A DNA stretch of 5,093 nucleotides from positions 1 to 5,093 of the forward strand of contig PXDL01000206.1 of NCBI GenBank assembly GCA_003566395.1. Direction: 5' to 3'. Of the stretch, positions 1 through 5,093 are shown piece after piece; the first letter of the stretch is position 1, and the number at the start of each line of letters is the position of its first letter. The position numbers and the translations under genes were made by a program. The notes beneath the pieces are model-generated. The model had not been told where the DNA came from. It made no database searches and saw nothing but the letters and a program-made list of their open reading frames with translations. This DNA is from Balneolia bacterium. GTDB taxonomy: Bacteria; Bacteroidota; Rhodothermia; Balneolales; Cyclonatronaceae.

Positions 1-1
1 C

Positions 2-409
2 GAACTTACCCTCCTTCCGGAAACGCTGGTTCACATCAACGAAATAAAGACCACTCTTAAGGATATTCTGGCCAACAAAAAACGGAGCACGCTTGTAATT
101 GTAGCCGAAGGTGACGAGTCCGGCGGGGCCATAAAGCTACAGAACTCGATTAAGGACGATTTTGCCGATATCGATATGCGGGTCTGCGTGCTGGGTCATA
201 TTCAGCGCGGGGGCAACCCTACCGCCCGCGATCGTGTTCTGGCAAGCAGGCTCGGGGTAGCGGCAGTAAACGCTCTGCTCGACGGTCATGTTAGTGTAAT
301 GGTTGGTATTGTAAACAACAATATCAAACTGACGCCGCTTAAAAGCGGATGGGGCAAAAAGAAGAGCATACAGATGGAAATGCTCGATCTGGTTAAAATT
401 CTGAAATAA
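2..409 (+). CDS. pfkA: ATP-dependent 6-phosphofructokinase, C-terminal part (partial)
   Basis: Phosphofructokinase converts fructose-6-phosphate and ATP to fructose-1,6-bisphosphate, the committed step of glycolysis in the cytoplasm. The open frame runs from base 2 to the stop at 407-409 and gives the last 135 residues; the catalytic TGD region and the nucleotide-binding glycine motifs lie left of the window. The family signature VLGHIQRGGNPTARDRVLAS is intact. By alignment with the E. coli enzyme, its His and Arg (HIQR) and the Arg six residues before the His are the fructose-6-phosphate ligands Arg243, His249 and Arg252, and the Glu in VAEGDESGG matches Glu222. An internal ATG at 176 is not the start, because conserved PFK sequence continues in frame upstream of it. 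The gene is followed after 17 bp by pgi, which supplies its substrate, so the two are probably co-transcribed. ATP versus pyrophosphate specificity cannot be judged, since the deciding residues are missing; the signature resembles bacterial ATP-PFKs. Confidence 0.95.
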   Translation, partial: ELTLLPETLVHINEIKTTLKDILANKKRSTLVIVAEGDESGGAIKLQNSIKDDFADIDMRVCVLGHIQRGGNPTARDRVLASRLGVAAVNALLDGHVSVMVGIVNNNIKLTPLKSGWGKKKSIQMEMLDLVKILK

Positions 410-426
410 TCTAATCTTCTTTGACT

Positions 427-1719
427 ATGATTCGATTCAATCACGAACACGCGCACCCTTTCCTCGAAGCGGGAGCACTTGAAAAAGCTGTTGCCCAAAC
501 CCGGGATGCCTTCGCTAAAGTTCAAAATAAAACCGGCCACGGACCCGAGTGGCTTGGCTGGCGAGACCTGCTGAGCAAACCCAACGACGCGCTGCTGAAC
601 GAGATAGACCGGCTGGCGGCTTCCATTCGCGAGGATGCCGATGTTTTTATCGTTTGTGGTATCGGCGGCTCCTATTTGGGCGCCAGGGCCGTAATTGATG
701 CGCTCTCTCCTTTCTTTGCCGGGAAAGGCCCTGAAATCATTTATGCGGGCCACCAAATCAGCGGTTCTTATCTGCGCGATTTGGTTAAATGGCTCAGCAT
801 CCCCAAAGAAGACGGCTCCGCAAAACAAGTGTACATGAACGTGATTTCCAAATCGGGAACCACTACTGAAACAGCGCTGGCCTTCCGGATTCTCCGCAAA
901 TGGATACACGACACCTACGAAGAACCTAAAAAACACATCATCTGCACCACAAGTGCCGAAGGCGGAGCGCTGAACAAGATTATTGATTCCAACGGATACA
1001 AAAAATTTGTCCTGCCCGACGACATCGGAGGTCGCTTTTCGGTGCTTACGCCCGTGGGGCTGCTGCCGGTTGCGGTTGCCGGCCATGATATCCGAAACCT
1101 TTTTTACGGGGCTGTAAGCGCGTACCGTGAAACCGAAGAACAGCCCGAGAAGCTGCTCACCTATGCAGCCACACGACTCGCACTCTATAAGAGTGGAAAA
1201 GCGATGGATATGATAGCCAGTTTCGAGCCGGAACTCGGCGGGATGGGCGGATGGATGCAGCAACTCTTCGGCGAAAGTGAAGGAAAAAACGGCAAGGGTA
1301 TGTTTCCCGTTCTTCTGGGCTACTCCACAGACCTGCACAGCGTGGGCCAAATGGTGCAGGAAGGAAAGCGTAATGTTATGGAAACCTTTCTTGTGGTTGA
1401 TCAGGACCGTGCATCCCTTAAGGTTGAGGCTGAAACAGAAGACACCGACGGCCTGAACTACCTCAGCGGCAAATCCTTTCACGAAATTAATACCAAAGCC
1501 TTTCAGGGTACGCGTGAAGCCCATGTTGAAGGCGGTGTGCCCTGCATCAGCATTCATTTCGATAAGCTCGATGAAGAGCATCTGGGACGGTTTATCTATC
1601 TTTGCGAATTGGCGATTGCTGTGTATGTTTATTGTCTGGATGAAAATCCGTTCGACCAGCCCGGAGTAGAGGCGTATAAAAAAGCCATGTTCAGGCTGCT
1701 CGGAAAACCAGGTGCCTGA
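427..1719 (+). CDS. pgi: Glucose-6-phosphate isomerase, short Bacillus-type
   Basis: Interconverts glucose-6-phosphate and fructose-6-phosphate in glycolysis and gluconeogenesis, in the cytoplasm. The 430-residue product matches the short (about 450 aa) Bacillus-type class rather than the about 550-residue E. coli/eukaryote class. Two SIS sugar-isomerase domains are visible: the first with GIGGSYLGA (79-86) and the phosphate-binding loop SKSGTTTET (141-149); then the family signature DIGGRFSVLTPVG (from 199). Likely catalytic residues are Glu283 in GESEGKNGKG, His304 in DLHSVGQ and Lys418 in the C-terminal signature DQPGVEAYKK. Their spacing equals that of Glu290, His311 and Lys425 of the Bacillus enzyme, as I recall that numbering. 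I choose the ATG at 427 (MIRFNHEHA); a TTG two codons upstream at 421 is possible but less likely. No Shine-Dalgarno is visible before either. The gene appears intact, and lies 17 bp after pfkA, so probably in the same transcript. Confidence 0.96.
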   Translation: MIRFNHEHAHPFLEAGALEKAVAQTRDAFAKVQNKTGHGPEWLGWRDLLSKPNDALLNEIDRLAASIREDADVFIVCGIGGSYLGARAVIDALSPFFAGKGPEIIYAGHQISGSYLRDLVKWLSIPKEDGSAKQVYMNVISKSGTTTETALAFRILRKWIHDTYEEPKKHIICTTSAEGGALNKIIDSNGYKKFVLPDDIGGRFSVLTPVGLLPVAVAGHDIRNLFYGAVSAYRETEEQPEKLLTYAATRLALYKSGKAMDMIASFEPELGGMGGWMQQLFGESEGKNGKGMFPVLLGYSTDLHSVGQMVQEGKRNVMETFLVVDQDRASLKVEAETEDTDGLNYLSGKSFHEINTKAFQGTREAHVEGGVPCISIHFDKLDEEHLGRFIYLCELAIAVYVYCLDENPFDQPGVEAYKKAMFRLLGKPGA

Positions 1720-1837
1720 TCAACCAGGCCGACTTCTTCCATCTGAAAGCAAGGATCCGGAGCTGAGTTCTTCACATCCGAACCAACGCTGTCGGGTTTA
1801 AACGGACGCCGTATCGGCTTTCACTACTTACATATCG

Positions 1838-2473
1838 ATGTCTGATTCGAATAAAACGTATTTTACAGCTATTGCAGGAAACATTGGGGCCGGAAAATCA
1901 TCACTTACCGGGTTGCTTTCCAAACATTTCGGATGGAAACCTTATTATGAATCGGTTGATGACAACCCATACCTGCCCGATTTTTATGATGATATGCGGC
2001 GATGGAGCTTTAACCTACAAGTCTATTTCCTCTCCTCCCGTTTTCGCCATCAGAAAAAACTGATGCAAAAAGATGAAAGCTACATACAGGATCGCACCAT
2101 TTATGAGGATGTGGAAATTTTTGCGCGAAACCTTTTTCAGATGGGCCTGATGAGCGAGCGCGACTACTCCAATTACAGCGCCCTGTTCACCGAAATGACC
2201 GATTACCTGAAACCGCCCGATCTGCTTATCTACCTTCGTGCTGATGTACCCACCCTTGTGAAACAGATTCAACAGCGCGGGCGCGATTACGAGACTACTA
2301 TACGAATCGACTACCTCGAAGGCCTGAATAAACTCTACGAAGACTGGATCGGCCGCTATCCGCACGAAAAGCTTATCATAGAAACCGATGAGCTTGATTT
2401 CGTTAACGACAAAGAAGACCTCGGCAAAGTTATAGAAGTGGTTGACAACAGGCTCTTCGGGCTGTTTTCATAG
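1838..2473 (+). CDS. Deoxynucleoside kinase (dNK/dGK-dCK family)
   Basis: Phosphorylates salvaged deoxynucleosides at the 5' position using a nucleoside triphosphate, feeding dNTP pools; cytoplasmic. The 211-residue product has the full family layout: P-loop GNIGAGKS (14-21); Glu38 in YYESVDDNPYL, the likely catalytic base; Gln61 in the stretch after RRWSFNLQ, the usual base-contacting Gln; the DRTIYED motif with Asp85, Arg86 and Glu90; and the LID arginines in QRGRDYE (147-152). A C-terminal segment with LYEDWIGRYP and LIIETDELDF is also typical. Length is normal for bacterial members (about 200-225 aa). Substrate preference (dA, dG or dC) cannot be read safely, so I give no symbol. The start ATG at 1838 places the P-loop at the usual distance from the N-terminus; there is no Shine-Dalgarno. 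It lies 118 bp after pgi and 78 bp before the promoter-bearing gap to yceD, with no functional tie to either neighbour visible. Confidence 0.93.
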   Translation: MSDSNKTYFTAIAGNIGAGKSSLTGLLSKHFGWKPYYESVDDNPYLPDFYDDMRRWSFNLQVYFLSSRFRHQKKLMQKDESYIQDRTIYEDVEIFARNLFQMGLMSERDYSNYSALFTEMTDYLKPPDLLIYLRADVPTLVKQIQQRGRDYETTIRIDYLEGLNKLYEDWIGRYPHEKLIIETDELDFVNDKEDLGKVIEVVDNRLFGLFS

Positions 2474-2497
2474 CGTAGTACTCAGGGATGGTCGGGA

Positions 2498-2526
2498 TTG
2501 CTTCTTTCACCCCATAGCTTTATATT
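2498..2526 (+). promoter_or_regulatory. Putative promoter for the yceD-rpmF-plsX-fabH cluster
   Basis: TTGCTT at 2498-2503 and TATATT at 2521-2526 are separated by 17 bp, a good fit to the sigma-70 spacing, with 3/4-strength matches to TTGACA and TATAAT. Transcription would start near 2533, leaving a leader of about 20 bases before the yceD ATG at 2552. The position, in the widest gap ahead of the cluster, supports it. An overlapping TAGCTTTA at 2515-2522 resembles the Bacteroidota -7 element TAnnTTTG, but no TTG lies at the expected distance upstream of it. The call rests on pattern only. Confidence 0.35.
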
Positions 2527-2551
2527 ATCAAGCTTTAAAAGAATACAGCAG

Positions 2552-3055
2552 ATGAAGCTCAGAATTAGCGAAATACCGGATGATAAATCGGAGCGGGAGT
2601 TTTCCTGCACGGCCGGAGAACTGAATCTCGAAGCATTTACTGAACAGGATGTCCGGCTGAAAGTCCGTTTTAATAAACTCCCGGATTTCATACAGCTAAG
2701 CTTCGACGCAAAAGCTGAACTTCGTCTGATGTGTGACCGGTCTCTTGAATATTTTATGTATCCGGTGGAGACCACCTACAGTATTTTGTTTAAACCCGGC
2801 ATCGAGCCGAGCGAAGATGAACAGCAGGCCATTCGCCCGCTTGTAATCTCGTCCAACGAAATCGATATCGGGCAGGAAGTTCGTGACAGTATTTTACTGA
2901 GTATTCCGATAAAAAAGCTTCATCCCAGATTTGTGAAGGATGACGGCAGCCCAACCGAGTTTACCGAGGTGTACGGAGCTGAGGAAGAACAGGACGATGA
3001 AGACGAACAGCCGACCGATCCCAGATGGGATGCTCTCAAAAAATTAAAAAATTAA
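2552..3055 (+). CDS. yceD: YceD/DUF177 family protein (23S rRNA accumulation)
   Basis: A member of the YceD (DUF177) family, which in bacteria and plants is needed for normal accumulation of 23S rRNA and is usually encoded just before rpmF, as here. The product has 167 residues, normal for the family. Visible family marks are the N-terminal MKLRISEIPD, the central LMCDRSLE segment with Cys61 and Arg63 (the family's Cys-x-Arg motif), an acidic stretch at 144-152 rich in Glu/Asp, and the hallmark C-terminus DPRWDALKKLK (156-166). The frame stays open upstream to a TTG at 2498, but the 18 extra residues are not family-like and overlap the likely promoter, so I choose the ATG at 2552. No Shine-Dalgarno is seen. 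The exact biochemical activity of the family is not settled; the link to ribosomal RNA is known from other species, not from this sequence. Confidence 0.9.
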   Translation: MKLRISEIPDDKSEREFSCTAGELNLEAFTEQDVRLKVRFNKLPDFIQLSFDAKAELRLMCDRSLEYFMYPVETTYSILFKPGIEPSEDEQQAIRPLVISSNEIDIGQEVRDSILLSIPIKKLHPRFVKDDGSPTEFTEVYGAEEEQDDEDEQPTDPRWDALKKLKN

Positions 3056-3086
3056 CAACATCTTAAATTACAAGCTGTATTAAACC

Positions 3087-3263
3087 ATGGCACATCCTAA
3101 ACGCAAAACCTCGAAATCCCGCAAAAACAAGCGCAGAACACATATCAAGCTTGAGGGTATTGAGCTTACCGAGTGCAGCAATTGCGGAACCATGCACCGT
3201 CGTCATCATGCGTGTAAAGACTGCGGCTACTACAGGGGAAGACAGGTTCTCGCCGTAAACTAA
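3087..3263 (+). CDS. rpmF: 50S ribosomal protein L32 (bL32)
   Basis: Small structural protein of the large ribosomal subunit. The 58-residue product starts MAHPKRKTSKSRKNKRR, the classic L32 N-terminus: highly basic, with the conserved Pro-Lys-Arg-Lys-x-Ser. It carries a four-cysteine zinc ribbon, C30-x2-C33-x9-C43-x2-C46, followed by GYYRGRQVL, so it is the zinc-binding (C+) form. The ATG at 3087 is fixed by the conserved Ala-His/Val-Pro start; there is no Shine-Dalgarno and the 31-bp gap after yceD is AT-rich. The gene is short enough to be missed by a length-filtered ORF search. Its position between yceD and plsX is the arrangement found in many bacteria, and it is probably co-transcribed with both. 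Confidence 0.97.
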   Translation: MAHPKRKTSKSRKNKRRTHIKLEGIELTECSNCGTMHRRHHACKDCGYYRGRQVLAVN

Positions 3264-3278
3264 TTTATATTCCCAGTC

Positions 3279-3282
3279 GGAG
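3279..3282 (+). promoter_or_regulatory. Short Shine-Dalgarno-like site of plsX
   Basis: GGAG lies 5 bases before the plsX ATG at 3288. It is the only recognisable Shine-Dalgarno-like sequence among the starts in this window, and it supports the chosen plsX start. With four bases it could also be chance. Confidence 0.4.
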
Positions 3283-3287
3283 ATACT

Positions 3288-4274
3288 ATGCTCAAAATCG
3301 CTATAGATGCTGTGGGTGGCGATCATTATCCCCAACATCCCGTTAAGGGGGCCATCGAAGCCGCTACTGAACGCCCCGACCTGCAAATGATTCTTGTAGG
3401 CCCTGAGCGTATGGTTTCCGAAGAAGTTGAAAAACAGGGTTTCAACGGGGATAACATCCATATCGTGGATGCTCCCGAAATTATAGGGATGGACGAATCT
3501 CCGGCAGCGGCCGTTAAAACCAAACGCCACTCCTCTATCGCTATCGGACTGGGTATGCACGCACAGAAAAAGTGTGATGCCTTCGTCAGTGCCGGTAACA
3601 CCGGGGCACTGCTTGCGGCTTCCATGTTCATTCTCGGCAAACTCGAGGGCGTAATGCGGCCCACCATCGGCAGTACGTATCCCTCCATCGAGGGCAATAA
3701 ATTTATGCTGGACGTTGGCGCAAATATTGAAGTTAAACCTGAGGCTCTGGTTCAGTTCGGCATTATGGGCAAGGTATTTGTTGAAAACCTGCTCGAAATC
3801 AAAAATCCCCGCCTTGGACTTATGAATGTTGGGGAAGAAGAGGAAAAAGGCCGCGAAACCGTTCGCTTAGCTTATCAGCTGCTCAAAGACAGATCAGATT
3901 TTGTGGGTAATATTGAAGGCCGTGATGTCATGCAAGGTAAAGCCGACGTATATATTTGCGACGGATTCGTAGGAAATCTCCTTCTTAAGCTGGGCGAGTC
4001 CATTCCTTCCAATATCTTCCATATTCTTAAGATTTCAGACCGCGTAAAAGGCCTTGACAAAGAAGAAGCCGAACTGATCTTTTCTGTGCTCAAAGATGTT
4101 ATGCAACCCTTCGACTACCAGTTAGTTGGCGGAGTTCCCTTCCTCGGGGTCAACGGTGTTAGTCTGGTCGGTCACGGAGGTAGCACACCGCTTGCCATTA
4201 AAAACTCCGTCTATTCCGCGGAAAAAATGATTAAGACAAAGGTCAACAGACAGATCGAGGAAGCGCTGAACTAA
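3288..4274 (+). CDS. plsX: Phosphate acyltransferase PlsX
   Basis: Transfers the acyl chain of acyl-ACP to phosphate, giving acyl-phosphate, which PlsY then uses to acylate glycerol-3-phosphate; first step of phosphatidic acid synthesis, acting as a peripheral membrane or cytosolic enzyme. The 328 residues match the family length. Landmarks in order: IAIDAVGGDHYP at the N-terminus (Asp7, Gly10-Gly11-Asp12), SAGNTGALLAAS (around 101-110), LDVGANIEVKPEALVQF (around 141-156), MNVGEEEEKGRE, the DVYICDGFVGNLLLKLGE segment, and GVNGVSLVGHGGS near the C-terminus. The usual AMGGD has Val in place of Met; this is a mild change and unlikely to matter. The ATG at 3288 is supported by GGAG five bases upstream and by the family N-terminus. 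The gene sits 24 bp after rpmF and 9 bp before fabH, the classic plsX-fabH order, implying one transcript. Confidence 0.96.
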   Translation: MLKIAIDAVGGDHYPQHPVKGAIEAATERPDLQMILVGPERMVSEEVEKQGFNGDNIHIVDAPEIIGMDESPAAAVKTKRHSSIAIGLGMHAQKKCDAFVSAGNTGALLAASMFILGKLEGVMRPTIGSTYPSIEGNKFMLDVGANIEVKPEALVQFGIMGKVFVENLLEIKNPRLGLMNVGEEEEKGRETVRLAYQLLKDRSDFVGNIEGRDVMQGKADVYICDGFVGNLLLKLGESIPSNIFHILKISDRVKGLDKEEAELIFSVLKDVMQPFDYQLVGGVPFLGVNGVSLVGHGGSTPLAIKNSVYSAEKMIKTKVNRQIEEALN

Positions 4275-4283
4275 CTCTTTTTT

Positions 4284-4301
4284 ATGTCCAATATGTCCAA
4301 T
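4284..4301 (+). repeat. Tandem 9-bp repeat duplicating the fabH start codon
   Basis: ATGTCCAAT occurs twice head to tail at 4284-4292 and 4293-4301, both in the fabH frame, so the protein would begin Met-Ser-Asn-Met-Ser-Asn or, from the second copy, Met-Ser-Asn. It is an exact duplication of the start codon and the next two codons. The repeat is visible directly; its origin by replication slippage is an inference. Confidence 0.9.
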
Positions 4302-5093
4302 TCAACGCGTGCAACCATTACCGCCCTGGGCCATTACGTGCCGGATTATGTTCTCACCAACAAAGAGCTGGAGGGCCTTGTTGACACAAACGACGAATGG
4401 ATTCGCTCACGCACCGGAATACGGGAACGACGGATTTTAAAAGATCCTGCCAAAGCCACCTCTTACATGGGTACGCAGGTAGCACGCGAGATTCTTGAAT
4501 CCCGGGGCATTGAAGGATCGGAAATTGATTGCATTATTGTAGCTACAGTTACACCTGACTACTTTTTCCCGGCTACGGCCTGTCTCATTCAGCGCGAAAT
4601 TAACGCTTCAAACGCGTACGGCTTTGATCTTTCAGCGGCCTGTTCCGGATTTCTCTACGCCCTGTCCACCGGCGCCATGATGATTGAATCGGGGCGCTAC
4701 AAAAAGGTGATGGTTATAGGGGGAGACAAAATGAGCTCCATCGTGGATTACACCGACCGCACAACGTGTATTATTTTTGGGGATGCCGCCGCAGGTGTAT
4801 TACTAGAACCGGACACTGAAGGCTACGGCATCATCGATACCATTCAGCAATGCGACGGCAAAGAAGCCGAATTGCTTTCACAATCAGGCGGAGGAAGTCT
4901 GAATCCGGCTACCGAAGAAACCGTTAAGGCCGGCATGCACTATCTCAAGCAGGAAGGCCGGGTTGTTTTCAAAAAAGCCACTTCATCGATGGCGGCCGTA
5001 TCTCTCGAAATTATGGAACGTAACGACCTCACCAATGAAGATGTAAGCTGGTTCGTTCCGCATCAGGCCAATGAGCGGATTATTACAGCCACC
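4284..5093 (+). CDS. fabH: 3-oxoacyl-ACP synthase III (FabH), C-terminus missing
   Basis: Condenses an acyl-CoA primer, usually acetyl-CoA, with malonyl-ACP to start type II fatty acid synthesis in the cytoplasm. The first 270 residues are present; the right edge cuts the gene about 60 residues short of the expected end. The thiolase-fold marks are clear: DEWIRSRTGIRERR (37-50), the nucleophile Cys120 in DLSAACSGF, FGDAAAGVLL, and His260 in WFVPHQANERII. The third catalytic residue, Asn (274 in E. coli), would lie just beyond the edge. The Cys-His spacing is 140 residues against 132 in E. coli, owing to a longer GGGSLNPATEETV loop of a type I associate with Bacteroidota-like FabH. The first ATG is at 4284, 9 bp after plsX; a second in-frame ATG at 4293 begins an exact copy of the same nine bases. 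Either may be used, and no Shine-Dalgarno helps choose. Branched-chain versus straight-chain primer preference cannot be read. Confidence 0.95.
   Translation, partial: MSNMSNSTRATITALGHYVPDYVLTNKELEGLVDTNDEWIRSRTGIRERRILKDPAKATSYMGTQVAREILESRGIEGSEIDCIIVATVTPDYFFPATACLIQREINASNAYGFDLSAACSGFLYALSTGAMMIESGRYKKVMVIGGDKMSSIVDYTDRTTCIIFGDAAAGVLLEPDTEGYGIIDTIQQCDGKEAELLSQSGGGSLNPATEETVKAGMHYLKQEGRVVFKKATSSMAAVSLEIMERNDLTNEDVSWFVPHQANERIITAT

Noticed and set aside
286..1581. A 431-codon open frame on the minus strand, running antisense to nearly all of pgi.
   Set aside because: Its codons are in exact register with those of pgi, so it stays open only because pgi avoids the sense codons TTA, CTA and TCA, which are the reverse complements of stops. 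The product shows no family motif, whereas the plus-strand frame is unmistakable Pgi.
1791..1807. A palindromic patch around GTTTAAAC in the pgi-dNK gap, considered as an operator or terminator stem.
   Set aside because: The palindrome is only 8 bp, has no loop and no following T-run, and mismatches begin immediately outside it; chance is sufficient.
2015..2365. A 116-codon minus-strand frame inside the deoxynucleoside kinase gene.
   Set aside because: It is wholly covered by a plus-strand gene with all its active-site motifs intact, and has no recognisable domain of its own.
2498..2551. An 18-residue N-terminal extension of YceD from a TTG.
   Set aside because: The family begins at the MKLRISEIPD sequence starting at 2552, and the extension overlaps the likely promoter.
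3037..3055. Repeated A6-TT runs at the end of yceD, considered as a slippage or programmed frameshift site.
   Set aside because: They encode the expected Lys-rich C-terminus and end at the stop at the normal family length; there is no alternative frame worth reaching.
3063..3697. Two overlapping minus-strand frames (3063-3560 and 3326-3697) across rpmF and the start of plsX.
   Set aside because: Both are antisense to two well-conserved genes and look like composition shadows; neither shows a family motif.

Overview
The window is a compact, all-plus-strand stretch of bacterial core metabolism. It holds two intact or partial glycolysis genes, one nucleotide-salvage kinase, and the start of the conserved yceD-rpmF-plsX-fabH cluster, which links ribosome assembly with fatty acid and phospholipid synthesis. 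There is no sign of a mobile element, CRISPR array, tRNA/rRNA gene or phage gene, and I do not see a previously undescribed system here.

Layout: 2-409 is the C-terminal part of 6-phosphofructokinase (pfkA), cut by the left edge. Glucose-6-phosphate isomerase (pgi, 427-1719) follows after 17 bp. A 118-bp gap (1720-1837) with no clear promoter or terminator leads to a deoxynucleoside kinase (1838-2473). A 78-bp gap with a plausible promoter leads to yceD/DUF177 (2552-3055), rpmF (3087-3263, only 58 codons), plsX (3288-4274) and fabH (from 4284, cut by the right edge at 5093). Gaps inside the last cluster are 31, 24 and 9 bp, consistent with one transcript.

How the genes work together: PfkA and Pgi catalyse adjacent steps of glycolysis (glucose-6-P to fructose-6-P to fructose-1,6-bisphosphate). 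The kinase phosphorylates salvaged deoxynucleosides. YceD acts in accumulation of 23S rRNA and L32 (RpmF) is a large-subunit protein. PlsX makes acyl-phosphate for phosphatidic acid synthesis and FabH starts type II fatty acid synthesis, so the downstream cluster couples growth-related translation and membrane supply.

Organism: ordinary genetic code, moderate base composition, and almost no Shine-Dalgarno sequences before the starts (only plsX has a short GGAG). Together with the flavour of the YceD, dNK and FabH proteins, this suggests the Bacteroidota/Balneolota/Rhodothermota group. This is an inference from pattern, not a database match. The short Bacillus-type Pgi would fit the Balneolota/Rhodothermota side better than classical Bacteroidia, but I hold that loosely.
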